From Jannaschia helgolandensis (GTDB lineage Bacteria > Pseudomonadota > Alphaproteobacteria > Rhodobacterales > Rhodobacteraceae): DNA of 64,000 bases. Under the pieces are notes generated by a model that saw nothing but the letters and a program-made list of their open reading frames with translations, was not told where the DNA came from and did not search any database. The stretch covers positions 277,001 through 341,000 of the forward strand of contig NZ_FNZQ01000001.1 in assembly GCF_900109285.1 (NCBI RefSeq). Direction: 5' to 3'. Of the stretch, positions 54,413 to 64,000 are shown one piece after another. Each line of letters opens with the position of its first letter. The stretch's first letter is position 1. The position numbers were made by a program, and so were the translations under genes.

Positions 54413-57163
54413 ATGGCGTATCAGGTGCGGCAACGCGACCCTCTTCTGGACCAGAACATGCAGATCACGCTGGCGCGGCGCGGACGCGAGGGGCTGGGCG
54501 TTCTGATGGTGCTGTTTGGAGTGCTGTTGGCGGTGATTCTGCTGACCTATAACCCGGAAGATCCGAACTGGCTGGCCGCGACCGACGCACCGCCGCGCAA
54601 CTGGCTGGGCGTGTTCGGGGCGTCGCTGGCGGCCCCGCTCTACCTGATCCTTGGGTATGGCGCGCTAGGCCTGTCAGGCGGTCTGATCGTCTGGGGCCTG
54701 CGCTTTGCCCTGCACGCCGGGTCGGAACGTGCGTTGCCGCGCGGGTTGTTTGTCATGGGCTGGGTTCCGATCCTGTCGCTCTACAGTGCATCGCTGGTGC
54801 CGGGGCCGGGGTGGACACATGATTTCGGATTGGGAGGCTTGTTCGGCGATACGGCATTGGGTGCGCTGCTGTCGGTCCTGCCAATCACGGCCAGTATCGG
54901 GTTGAAGGTGCTGTCGCTGATCCTAGCCGCCGGGTCCCTTGTGTCCGGCGCCTGGGTGCTGGGCTGCACACGGGAAGATATCACGAAGGCGGGTATATTT
55001 TTCCTCAACGGTCTGGGCAACGCGATCCATCTGATCAAGATCATCACGGGCACCGCCGCGCGCGGGGCCGCCGTCGGCACCCTCAAAGGGGCAACTGCCC
55101 TGCGCCAGGCCCGCGCCGCCCGCGCGGAGACCGGATATGAAGACGAAGATGTCTATGATGATGTCGCTCCTGCGCCCCGTCGCAGCCTGATGTCGTGGTT
55201 GCCACAGCGCACCATGGCCGACCCGATGGACGACGGCGACGATGATATCGGCCAGGACGACGGCCCCGAGGACGACCGCGTCCGTGCCCGCATCGCCAAT
55301 GCCGTCCGCACCCGTGTGCGCCGCGCTAACATTTCGCAGGCCCTGAACTCCGGCCATGCACTTGCCGCGCGCGGCCAGTCGCCGGAGGGTGGCAAGCGGG
55401 TCGAACCGACATTGACCGGAGCGGCGCCCGCGCAGCCCTCGGCGATCGGAGGAGATTATTTCACGCAAGCACCGGATCTGTCCGAAGATGCGCTGATCGA
55501 AGCGACCGTGCAGCAATCGACCAACATATCGGCCCGGCAGGTTCCGTCTCGGACGGTAGTGCAGGCCCCCGCCAGGCCCGCGTCGCCGTCCAGGCAGGCC
55601 CGCGCCGAAGCACAGCCTGCCCTGCAATTCGAGGAAAAGGCCGCAGCCTACGAAATGCCTCCGCTGAACCTGTTGGCGGACCCGTCCACGGTAGAACGCC
55701 ATCATCTGTCGGACGAGGCGCTGGAAGAAAATGCCCGCATGCTGGAGACGGTCCTGGATGACTACGGCGTCAAGGGTGAAATCGTGTCGGTGCGCCCAGG
55801 ACCCGTGGTCACGATGTATGAACTGGAACCTGCGGCGGGTCTCAAAGCGTCCCGCGTGATCGGGCTGGCCGACGACATCGCGCGGTCGATGTCGGCCCTG
55901 TCGGCGCGTGTCTCGACCGTGCCCGGCCGCACCGTCATCGGCATCGAACTGCCCAACGAGCGCCGCGAGAAGGTCGTCCTGCGCGAGATCCTGTCAGCCC
56001 GCGACTTCGGCGATTCATCCATGGCCCTGCCGCTGGCACTGGGCAAGGATATCGGCGGCGCGCCGATCGTCGCCAACCTTGCCAAGATGCCCCACCTTCT
56101 GATCGCGGGCACCACGGGATCTGGCAAGTCCGTCGCCATCAACACGATGATCCTGTCGCTGCTCTACAAGCTGCCGCCGGAAGACTGCCGGATGATCATG
56201 ATTGACCCCAAGATGCTGGAACTGTCGGTCTATGACGGCATTCCGCATCTGCTGTCGCCTGTCGTCACCGACCCGAAAAAGGCGGTGGTCGCCCTGAAGT
56301 GGACCGTGGGCGAGATGGAGGAGCGCTATCGCAAGATGTCGAAGATGGGCGTTCGTAATATCGAGGGCTACAACGGGCGCGTGAAAGATGCGCTCGACAA
56401 GGGCGAGATGTTCAGCCGGACCGTGCAGACAGGCTTCGACGACAATACGGGCGAGCCGATCTTCGAAACCGAGGAAACGGTGCCCGAGAAGCTGCCATAT
56501 ATCGTCGTCATCGTCGACGAGATGGCGGACCTGATGATGGTCGCCGGCAAGGAAATCGAAGCTTGTATCCAACGGCTTGCGCAGATGGCGCGGGCATCGG
56601 GCATTCACCTTGTGATGGCCACGCAGCGCCCTTCGGTCGACGTCATTACCGGCACAATCAAGGCGAACTTCCCGACACGGATTTCCTTCCACGTGACGTC
56701 CAAGATCGACTCGCGCACCATCCTCGGCGAAATGGGCGCCGAACAGCTTCTGGGCATGGGCGACATGCTCTACATGGCGGGCGGGTCCAAGATCACACGT
56801 ATCCACGGCCCCTTCTGTTCCGACGAAGAAGTCGAGGAAATCGTCAACCATCTCAAAAGCTTCGGACCTCCCGACTATGCGTCCAGCGTGCTGGATGGCC
56901 CCGAGGACGGGGCGGCATCGGATATCGATGCGGTGCTGGGCCTGACGGGCGGCAATACGGGCAACGAAGATGCGCTGTATGATCAGGCGATCGGCATCGT
57001 CGCACGGGATCGCAAGTGCTCGACGTCGTATATTCAGCGCAAACTCGGCATCGGCTACAACAAGGCCGCGCGTCTGGTGGAGCAGATGGAGGACAATGGC
57101 GCGGTCACGGCGGCCAACCATGTTGGCAAACGCGATATCCTGCTGCCCGATCCGAACGCCTGA
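54413..57163 (+). CDS. ftsK: DNA translocase FtsK/SpoIIIE
   Basis: Hexameric motor that clears chromosome DNA from the division septum. It has 916 residues: four N-terminal membrane helices (about 25-190), a proline/acid-rich linker, the RecA-like motor with Walker A GTTGSGKS near 567 and Walker [11 protein letters not shown] near 700, and a C-terminal gamma winged helix (about 850-910) that reads KOPS. Clear AAGGAGG ribosome site. The linker is short compared with E. coli FtsK (1,329 residues). Confidence 0.96.
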   Translation: MAYQVRQRDPLLDQNMQITLARRGREGLGVLMVLFGVLLAVILLTYNPEDPNWLAATDAPPRNWLGVFGASLAAPLYLILGYGALGLSGGLIVWGLRFALHAGSERALPRGLFVMGWVPILSLYSASLVPGPGWTHDFGLGGLFGDTALGALLSVLPITASIGLKVLSLILAAGSLVSGAWVLGCTREDITKAGIFFLNGLGNAIHLIKIITGTAARGAAVGTLKGATALRQARAARAETGYEDEDVYDDVAPAPRRSLMSWLPQRTMADPMDDGDDDIGQDDGPEDDRVRARIANAVRTRVRRANISQALNSGHALAARGQSPEGGKRVEPTLTGAAPAQPSAIGGDYFTQAPDLSEDALIEATVQQSTNISARQVPSRTVVQAPARPASPSRQARAEAQPALQFEEKAAAYEMPPLNLLADPSTVERHHLSDEALEENARMLETVLDDYGVKGEIVSVRPGPVVTMYELEPAAGLKASRVIGLADDIARSMSALSARVSTVPGRTVIGIELPNERREKVVLREILSARDFGDSSMALPLALGKDIGGAPIVANLAKMPHLLIAGTTGSGKSVAINTMILSLLYKLPPEDCRMIMIDPKMLELSVYDGIPHLLSPVVTDPKKAVVALKWTVGEMEERYRKMSKMGVRNIEGYNGRVKDALDKGEMFSRTVQTGFDDNTGEPIFETEETVPEKLPYIVVIVDEMADLMMVAGKEIEACIQRLAQMARASGIHLVMATQRPSVDVITGTIKANFPTRISFHVTSKIDSRTILGEMGAEQLLGMGDMLYMAGGSKITRIHGPFCSDEEVEEIVNHLKSFGPPDYASSVLDGPEDGAASDIDAVLGLTGGNTGNEDALYDQAIGIVARDRKCSTSYIQRKLGIGYNKAARLVEQMEDNGAVTAANHVGKRDILLPDPNA

Positions 57164-57177
57164 TACGGGGCAAACCG

Positions 57178-57221
57178 GGCGTAAGACAGGCGTATTACAG
57201 CGGTATTACCTGCGTCATACC
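57178..57221. repeat. Four 11-bp tandem units, one helical turn each
   Basis: GGCGTAAGACA, GGCGTATTACA, GCGGTATTACC and TGCGTCATACC follow one another without gaps. The shared core is GCG-T-xx-TAC. Spacing of 11 bp puts all units on one face of the DNA. It lies in the ftsK-lolA spacer, 15 bases after the ftsK stop. Confidence 0.55.
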
Positions 57222-57378
57222 CGATTTGCGCAGGGTGAACCCCTTCGATCCGGCGGACTTTTGCCATAGGCGATCCGAATATCGAGCGGGCGTCATCGGA
57301 TATCGGCGGGATTTCGGTTAGCGGATACCTATATGTTCAGTCAGTCCGATCATACACCAACGACCGAAAGACCCGCAC

Positions 57379-57975
57379 ATGCGCCTCCTTGCTCTTGCCG
57401 CCACGCTCGCTTCGCTTGCCCTGCCCGCTTGGGCGGAAATTCCTGTGAACCAGATCAGCGGTTACCTGAACAGTTTCACAACCGCGAAATCGGCCTTCAC
57501 GCAGATAAACGGCGACGGTTCGATCTCGACCGGGGATCTGTCGATCCGGCGGCCGGGGCGTGCGCGGTTCGACTATGATGCGCCCAACAAGGGTCTGGTC
57601 ATCGCGGGCGGTGGACAGGTCGCGATCTTCGACCCGGTGTCCAACACACCGCCCGAGCAATACCCTCTGAGCCAGACACCGCTGAGCCTGATCCTGGCCG
57701 ACAATGTAAATTTCGGGCGGTCGGGCATGGTTGTCGCGCACGGCGGCGACAGCACACAGACCGCCGTGACGTTGCAGGACCCGGCGAATCCCGAATACGG
57801 CAATATCCAGCTGATCTTCACGCCGAACCCCGTCACCCTGCGCCAATGGGTCATCACCGACGATGGCGGATCGCAGACGACAGTCATCCTGGGTGACATG
57901 CAGACGGGCGCGTCGCTGGGGAGCAGCCTGTTCAACATTCCGCTTGAAATGCAGCGGCGCGGGTTGTCGAACTGA
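57379..57975 (+). CDS. lolA: LolA-type outer-membrane lipoprotein carrier
   Basis: A 198-residue periplasmic protein. Signal peptide 1-19 (ends PAWA-EI). The mature part has FTQINGDGSISTGDLSIRRP and GRARFDY, the conserved start of the LolA half-barrel that carries lipoproteins from LolCDE to the outer membrane. It follows ftsK as in many bacteria, after a 215-base spacer with the 11-bp repeats and a possible -10 box TATATG at 57330-57335. Confidence 0.88.
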   Translation: MRLLALAATLASLALPAWAEIPVNQISGYLNSFTTAKSAFTQINGDGSISTGDLSIRRPGRARFDYDAPNKGLVIAGGGQVAIFDPVSNTPPEQYPLSQTPLSLILADNVNFGRSGMVVAHGGDSTQTAVTLQDPANPEYGNIQLIFTPNPVTLRQWVITDDGGSQTTVILGDMQTGASLGSSLFNIPLEMQRRGLSN

Positions 57976-58117
57976 CCTGCGGGTCGTCCTTCGCCGCGCC
58001 GCAGGGCGGGGGACGCATTCGCCTGACCGATACCCGCTGTCGGTTCCTTCCGTTTGGGAAAACGGACCCGAAGACCTATCTGAGCGTTGAGGCACACACA
58101 CGCTACAGGAGGCTTTC

Positions 58118-58804
58118 ATGGCCAATGTTCTTTTCATCCTGACATCGCACGACAAACTGGGCGACACGGGCAACCCCACCGGTTTTTACATCGACGAGAT
58201 GGCTGCCCCCTACTGGGCGTTGACCGACGCCGGGCACGACATCACCATCGCGTCCGTCAAGGGCGGCAAGCCCCCGATCGACCCGAACTCCCTGGACGAC
58301 GATCCGGCCAAGCGGCCCGCCCCGGTGACGCGCTTTCTCGATGACGCGACGGCCAGCGCCAAGCTTGAGAACACACCCGCCGTCGCGACGCTGGACGTTG
58401 CGGATTACGATGCGGTTTTCCTGCCCGGCGGGCACGGCACGATGTGGGATTTTGCCAAGAATGACGACATCGCGCGTCTGGTCAGCGGCATTTATGCCAA
58501 GGACGGCGTTGTCGGCGCGGTCTGCCACGGGCCGGCCGGTTTGCTGGGTGCAACGAAGCCGGACGGCACACCTCTGGTCGCGGGCCTGCGGGTCAACGGC
58601 TTTACCGATAGCGAGGAAAATACGGTCGGCCTGACGGATCAGGTTCCGTATCTGCTGGAGTCGCGCCTGCGTGAATTGGGCGGCAAGTTCGAGGGCAAGG
58701 ACGACTGGGCCGCGTTCGCCGTCACCGACGGGCGTTTGGTCACCGGCCAGAACCCGCAGTCGGCCGAGAAGGTCGGCGAACAACTGGTAGCGGCACTGGC
58801 CTGA
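58118..58804 (+). CDS. DJ-1/PfpI-family (class I glutamine amidotransferase-like) protein
   Basis: A 228-residue protein. Nucleophile-elbow Cys136 lies in AVCHGPAGLL and the partner acidic residue in FLPGGHGTMWD. It belongs to the Hsp31/glyoxalase-III-like group, which converts methylglyoxal without glutathione or repairs glycated molecules; which activity applies is unknown. Start after AGGAGGC. Stands alone, convergent with the next gene. Confidence 0.88.
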   Translation: MANVLFILTSHDKLGDTGNPTGFYIDEMAAPYWALTDAGHDITIASVKGGKPPIDPNSLDDDPAKRPAPVTRFLDDATASAKLENTPAVATLDVADYDAVFLPGGHGTMWDFAKNDDIARLVSGIYAKDGVVGAVCHGPAGLLGATKPDGTPLVAGLRVNGFTDSEENTVGLTDQVPYLLESRLRELGGKFEGKDDWAAFAVTDGRLVTGQNPQSAEKVGEQLVAALA

Positions 58805-58930
58805 ACCTTGCCTTGATCCTGTCACCCGCCTGCGGGGTTTCAGACAGGCTCCGCCGTCGCCTTCGGGCGGCGGCATCATTCCGGCCTAATGGTCATCAGG
58901 ACCGGCGGGATGGAAATTCGGCGGAGCGCT

Positions 58931-61048
<2,118 letters not shown>

Positions 61049-61077
61049 TCAGAGGCTGATAAACCCCCGGAGAGAGC

Positions 61078-62118
61078 ATGCCGGAGAACAGTATTCTTAT
61101 CGTGGGCGCGGGATTGTCCGGTCTTGCGCTGGCCACGCATCTGGTCGGGGCCCGGCGCGACGTTACCCTGATCGAAAGTCGGAAACGGGTCGGCGGGCGC
61201 ATTTATTCGCCGAACGGCTTCGATCTGGGTCCGGCCTGGATCTGGCCGGGGCAGCCGCGCATTGCCGCCCTGACCGGACGTCTGGGCCTGAAGGTATTCG
61301 AGCAGCACTGGCAGGGTGATCTGCTGCTCGAAGACGCGCAGGGATCGGCTCATCGCGGGCCGGGCCAGGCGTCGATGCGCGGCGCGTTGCGAGTGGCCGG
61401 GGGGCTGGGTGCCGTGACCCGAACGCTGGCCGAAAATCTGCCGGACGGTGTCTTGCGGGTTGGCGTGCACGCGACTGGCCTGATGCAGGGTGAGCGGGGC
61501 ATTTCAGTCGTGACCGACGGGGCGACGATCCATGCGGATCAGGTCGTTCTGGCCATTCCGCCCCGGCTGGCCGCAAGTCTGACCTATACGCCGCAGTTAT
61601 CGACCGCGGAGCTTACGGCGATGCAGGCAATTCCCACGTGGATGGCAGGGCATGCCAAGGCGCTGGCAAGATACGATCAACCGTTCTGGCGGGCGGCAGG
61701 ACTGTCCGGGGATGCCCACAGCCGCCGCGGTCCGATGGTCGAGATCCACGATGCGTCGGAAGACGGCGGAGCGGGCGCGATTTTCGGATTCATGGGTATT
61801 CCGGCATCGGCGCGCAGGGACCAGGCGGCGCTGCGGGACGCGACGTTGGCGCAATTGGGGCGGTTGTTCGGGGCGGAGGCCTCGACGCCGCTGAGCCTTG
61901 CGATCACGGACTGGGCGAATGATCCCCTGACCGCGACGACGCTGGATCAGACGCCATTGACGCATCATCCGACCTATGGATTACCGCCCGCGCTTGCCGA
62001 CCTGTGGGATGGAGCATTGTTGCTGGGATCGACTGAAATCGCGACGCAGTTCGGTGGCCTGGTGGAAGGTGCGCTGGAGGCGGCGGAGGAGGTCTTTGCC
62101 AAACTCCGGGACCGCTAG
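61078..62118 (+). CDS. FAD-dependent amine-oxidase-like protein
   Basis: A 346-residue flavoprotein of the NAD(P)/FAD-binding amine-oxidase family. The N-terminal dinucleotide loop is ILIVGAGLSGLALATHL (5-21), followed by the RVGGRIYSPNGFDLGPAW FAD/substrate region and the C-terminal GSTEIATQFGGLVEGALEA that closes over FAD. Substrate unknown. Shorter than most (about 420), without a membrane anchor. Convergent with the enoyl-CoA hydratase-like gene. Confidence 0.82.
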   Translation: MPENSILIVGAGLSGLALATHLVGARRDVTLIESRKRVGGRIYSPNGFDLGPAWIWPGQPRIAALTGRLGLKVFEQHWQGDLLLEDAQGSAHRGPGQASMRGALRVAGGLGAVTRTLAENLPDGVLRVGVHATGLMQGERGISVVTDGATIHADQVVLAIPPRLAASLTYTPQLSTAELTAMQAIPTWMAGHAKALARYDQPFWRAAGLSGDAHSRRGPMVEIHDASEDGGAGAIFGFMGIPASARRDQAALRDATLAQLGRLFGAEASTPLSLAITDWANDPLTATTLDQTPLTHHPTYGLPPALADLWDGALLLGSTEIATQFGGLVEGALEAAEEVFAKLRDR

Positions 62119-62126
62119 CGGCCCGC

Positions 62127-62720
62127 TCAGGGCACCATGCCCTTTATGGCCGCGATATGCGCAGCCTCTCCGGCAGCCAGGTCGTGCGCCGCCGCCACCG
62201 GGTCGGGCGTGATGCGGTCGATCAGGCCGAAGGCCAGCGCCTCGGATGCGTCGAGGCGCGCGCCGCCCGCAAGGATCAGCTTGGTGCGGGCCGGACCGAT
62301 CAGTCGCGCCATGCGGGCAGGGTCCGAGGGTTGCGGAAGATAGCCCAGCCTGGCGACCGGATAGAAGAACGTCGCCTGTGGCACCGAAAGTCGGATGTCG
62401 CAGGCCAGTGCCATGCCGAAGGCTCCGCCTGCCAATGTGCCGTTCAGCGCGGCAACGGTCAGGCATGGCAATGCCGCGATGGCCGATGACAGGTCTTCCC
62501 AAAGCGGCGAAGTGGCAAGGCCTGCGCGGGCCTCTTCCAGATCGGCCCCGGCGCTGAATACTTTCGCGCCCGTTCCGGTCAGGATCAGCAGGCGCAGGTC
62601 GGTGGCGTCGCGGACATGGCCGGTCAGGGCCGACAGCATCGCGGCGGTCAGGGAATTGGCCCTGTCCGGGCGATCCAGCGTCAGGGTCAGAACATCGGCG
62701 TCGCAGTCGGCGCGGATCAT
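62127..62720 (-). CDS. Short enoyl-CoA hydratase/isomerase-family protein
   Basis: A 197-residue crotonase-fold protein. VFSAGADLEEA and LAGGAFGMALACDIRLS supply the oxyanion-hole backbone. Usual members have about 260 residues; the C-terminal trimerisation helices appear shortened, and no obvious pair of catalytic glutamates is seen at the expected sites. Start at 62720 overlaps the SDR stop (ATGA). Possibly a hydratase with altered chemistry. Confidence 0.78.
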   Translation of the reverse strand: MIRADCDADVLTLTLDRPDRANSLTAAMLSALTGHVRDATDLRLLILTGTGAKVFSAGADLEEARAGLATSPLWEDLSSAIAALPCLTVAALNGTLAGGAFGMALACDIRLSVPQATFFYPVARLGYLPQPSDPARMARLIGPARTKLILAGGARLDASEALAFGLIDRITPDPVAAAHDLAAGEAAHIAAIKGMVP

Positions 62721-63466
62721 GACAGGCCGATCCGGGCGCGCAGGCCTTCGTCGCGCAGCGACAGTTCGGTGCCGCGAAATTCGTCCGCATCGGGGCCACA
62801 CATCCAGACCAGTGCCTGCGCCACCCATTCGGGCGGGATGTGATCGGACCAGTCCAGTTCGGCCACAGGCCCCACGCCCGAGGCCTTGATCTCGCGCTGC
62901 ATCTGCGTGGCGACGGTACCCGGTGACAGGCCCATGACGCGCAGGGTTTCGCCGTGTTCGACGTGACATGCCTCGGTCAGCATCTTTGCGCCCGCCTTGG
63001 ATGAGCAATAGGCCGACCAGCCCGCCAACGCCCGGTGTGCGGCCCCCGAACTGATAGTGATGATCGTACCCGCCCCTTCCGCCATCATGATCGGCAGGGC
63101 GGCACGCATCCCGTGATAGACCCCCTTGAGGTTTACATCGATCGCCGCACTCCAGTCGTCGGGGTCGGTGTCCATCAACGGGCCGATAGGATCGATGACA
63201 CCGGCGTTGCCGATCACCACGTCCAGCGAGCCGAAGGCCTCGACCGCGGCGTCGGTAGCGCGCGCCATTTCCGACCAGCTGGCGACATCGCAGGGGATCG
63301 CCAGCGCGGTCTTGCCGATTTCGCCTGCAAGGTCGGCGATGGCCCCGGTGCTGCGCGACAGAAGGGCGACGTTGGCACCCTTGGCGGCGAAAGCGCGCGC
63401 AGCGGCGGCCCCGATGCCACGCGATGCGCCGGTTATCAGAACGGTCTTCGCGGAAAGGTCAGGCAT
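62717..63466 (-). CDS. Short-chain dehydrogenase/reductase
   Basis: A 249-residue classical SDR. Cofactor loop TGASRGIG (12-19), NNAG-like GNAGV near 86-90, and the catalytic Ser140, Tyr153, Lys157 in YCSSK. NADP or NAD preference is unclear. Start at 63466 after CAGGGGGAAACC. It is coupled to the enoyl-CoA hydratase-like gene, suggesting a two-step route on a CoA or acyl substrate. Confidence 0.88.
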   Translation of the reverse strand: MPDLSAKTVLITGASRGIGAAAARAFAAKGANVALLSRSTGAIADLAGEIGKTALAIPCDVASWSEMARATDAAVEAFGSLDVVIGNAGVIDPIGPLMDTDPDDWSAAIDVNLKGVYHGMRAALPIMMAEGAGTIITISSGAAHRALAGWSAYCSSKAGAKMLTEACHVEHGETLRVMGLSPGTVATQMQREIKASGVGPVAELDWSDHIPPEWVAQALVWMCGPDADEFRGTELSLRDEGLRARIGLS

Positions 63467-63480
63467 GGTTTCCCCCTGTT

Positions 63481-63498
63481 GACCCCGCCTTCGGGGTC
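63481..63498. other. Short hairpin between the SDR and DUF2125-like genes
   Basis: GACCCC, six-base loop, GGGGTC, perfect 6-bp stem. No T run on either strand. Its role is unknown; it resembles the stem of the element at 13206. Confidence 0.4.
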
Positions 63499-63537
63499 GG
63501 ATTTGGTATCTGAGACATTGATAGAGGAACCTTGAGC

Positions 63538-64000
63538 ATGCTGAAATACACCATTCCGGGTGCGGCCGCGTTATTGCTCGCGACGGCCCCACAGGCTTGG
63601 GCGCTGGATGCCCAGACCCTCTGGTCCGATTGGCAGGACGTCTACAGCCGGTTCGGAGGCACGCTGACGGCCGCATCGGAGGAGTATTCCGGCGGCACGC
63701 TGACCCTGACGGATGTGACATACGAAACCGTCATGGGCGAGGTCACCAACACGGCAGGCTATGGCACCCTGACATTGGTCGAGCAGGACGACGGCAGCGT
63801 CGTGATCGAGATTCCGGCGACAGTCGAAACCACCAGCGTGACGGAAACGGATGGCGTGTCCATCGAGCAAACCATGCGCATGATCCAGGATGGCCTGACT
63901 GTGGTGGCGCGCGAAGAGGATGGCACCCGGACCTACGACATGGCGGCGGACAGCATCACTGTCGAGATCGACACCGAAGCCCAGGCGGATGAAGAGAGTA
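63538..64000 (+). CDS. DUF2125-like periplasmic protein, 3' end outside window
   Basis: Runs off the window, so only the first 154 residues are seen. A signal peptide of about 22 residues ends PQAWA-LD. The mature part is acidic and beta-rich with TLTLTDVTYETV-like strands, resembling Rhodobacteraceae DUF2125 proteins of about 500 residues, function unknown. Start at 63538 has GAGGAAC upstream. Divergent from the SDR gene. Confidence 0.7.
   Translation, partial: MLKYTIPGAAALLLATAPQAWALDAQTLWSDWQDVYSRFGGTLTAASEEYSGGTLTLTDVTYETVMGEVTNTAGYGTLTLVEQDDGSVVIEIPATVETTSVTETDGVSIEQTMRMIQDGLTVVAREEDGTRTYDMAADSITVEIDTEAQADEES

Noticed and set aside
54923-55705. Minus-strand open frame opposite ftsK linker
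   Set aside because: Shadow of the proline/acid-rich linker.
58844-58875. UUCG-capped hairpin after the PfpI-type gene
   Set aside because: Stable stem (CCG-T-CGCC/GGCG-G-CGG) but no T run on either strand; I do not call it a terminator.

Overview
The window is ordinary, densely packed chromosome from an alphaproteobacterium, almost certainly a Rhodobacteraceae (Roseobacter-like) species. The signs are the high GC content, runs of genes joined by 4-base ATGA/GTGA overlaps, and lineage-typical families: a PetP/PetR-like regulator pair, DUF2794, DUF3576, a DUF2125-like protein, a TIGR03862 flavoprotein and a fused receiver-PP2C phosphatase. TTAA-N7-TTAA sites of the CtrA type also fit. I see no rRNA, tRNA, CRISPR array, transposase or prophage. 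About 64 protein genes are supported, two of them cut by the window edges.

Layout. 1-7.4 kb: the tail of a sulfotransferase-like protein, an ABC exporter divergent from an MFS permease, asd, a DUF4139 envelope protein and a beta-carbonic anhydrase. 7.5-10.7 kb: a degenerate Hpt-like protein, a leucyl-aminopeptidase-family enzyme overlapping an NlpC/P60 hydrolase, and DUF2794. 10.8-13.2 kb: a candidate structured RNA with a strong terminator, then ilvE divergent from petP-petR. 13.2-18.8 kb: the isoprenoid block (deacetylase-like protein, xseB, ispA, dxs), then a short epimerase/sugar-transferase pair. 18.8-27.1 kb: seven tightly coupled minus-strand genes (hslO, CoA-type Nudix, cca, lysE-type exporter, two ABC half-exporters, 23S-type RNA methyltransferase). 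27.2-31.4 kb: a Nudix protein, the receiver-PP2C phosphatase divergent from an Hpt protein, and ilvA with a membrane protein. 31.5-39.4 kb: argG with an AbrB-type permease, a TIGR03862 flavoprotein, a four-carbon acid-sugar module (ltnD, otnC, otnI) with a GST, and holA/lptE. 39.4-47.1 kb: leuS, DUF3576, a porin, a YggS-type PLP protein, an L,D-transpeptidase, ribA and an OmpR-type regulator. 47.1-47.8 kb: a candidate CtrA-controlled small RNA and a decayed MFS gene. 47.8-64 kb: xthA, a thioredoxin-TPR protein, a Lon-N protein, a Trm112-like protein, a UbiH-type monooxygenase, an amidase, an aminotransferase, ftsK, lolA, a PfpI-type protein, a dienoyl-CoA-reductase-like flavoenzyme, an amine-oxidase-like protein, an enoyl-CoA hydratase/SDR pair, and the start of a DUF2125-like periplasmic protein.

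How it fits together. Most genes are housekeeping: amino-acid synthesis (asd, ilvE, ilvA, argG), isoprenoids (ispA, dxs), envelope biogenesis (lptE, lolA, porin, L,D-transpeptidase), DNA replication, repair and segregation (holA, xseB, xthA, ftsK), and translation (leuS, cca). The most unusual signals are regulatory. There is a perfect TTAA-N7-TTAA site in front of a short two-hairpin RNA with an exposed anti-Shine-Dalgarno stretch. Similar imperfect sites lie in front of the phosphatase/Hpt pair and the polysaccharide pair. A second structured RNA lies beside ilvE, and a four-copy 11-bp phased repeat lies between ftsK and lolA. I found no clear new enzymatic or defence system.
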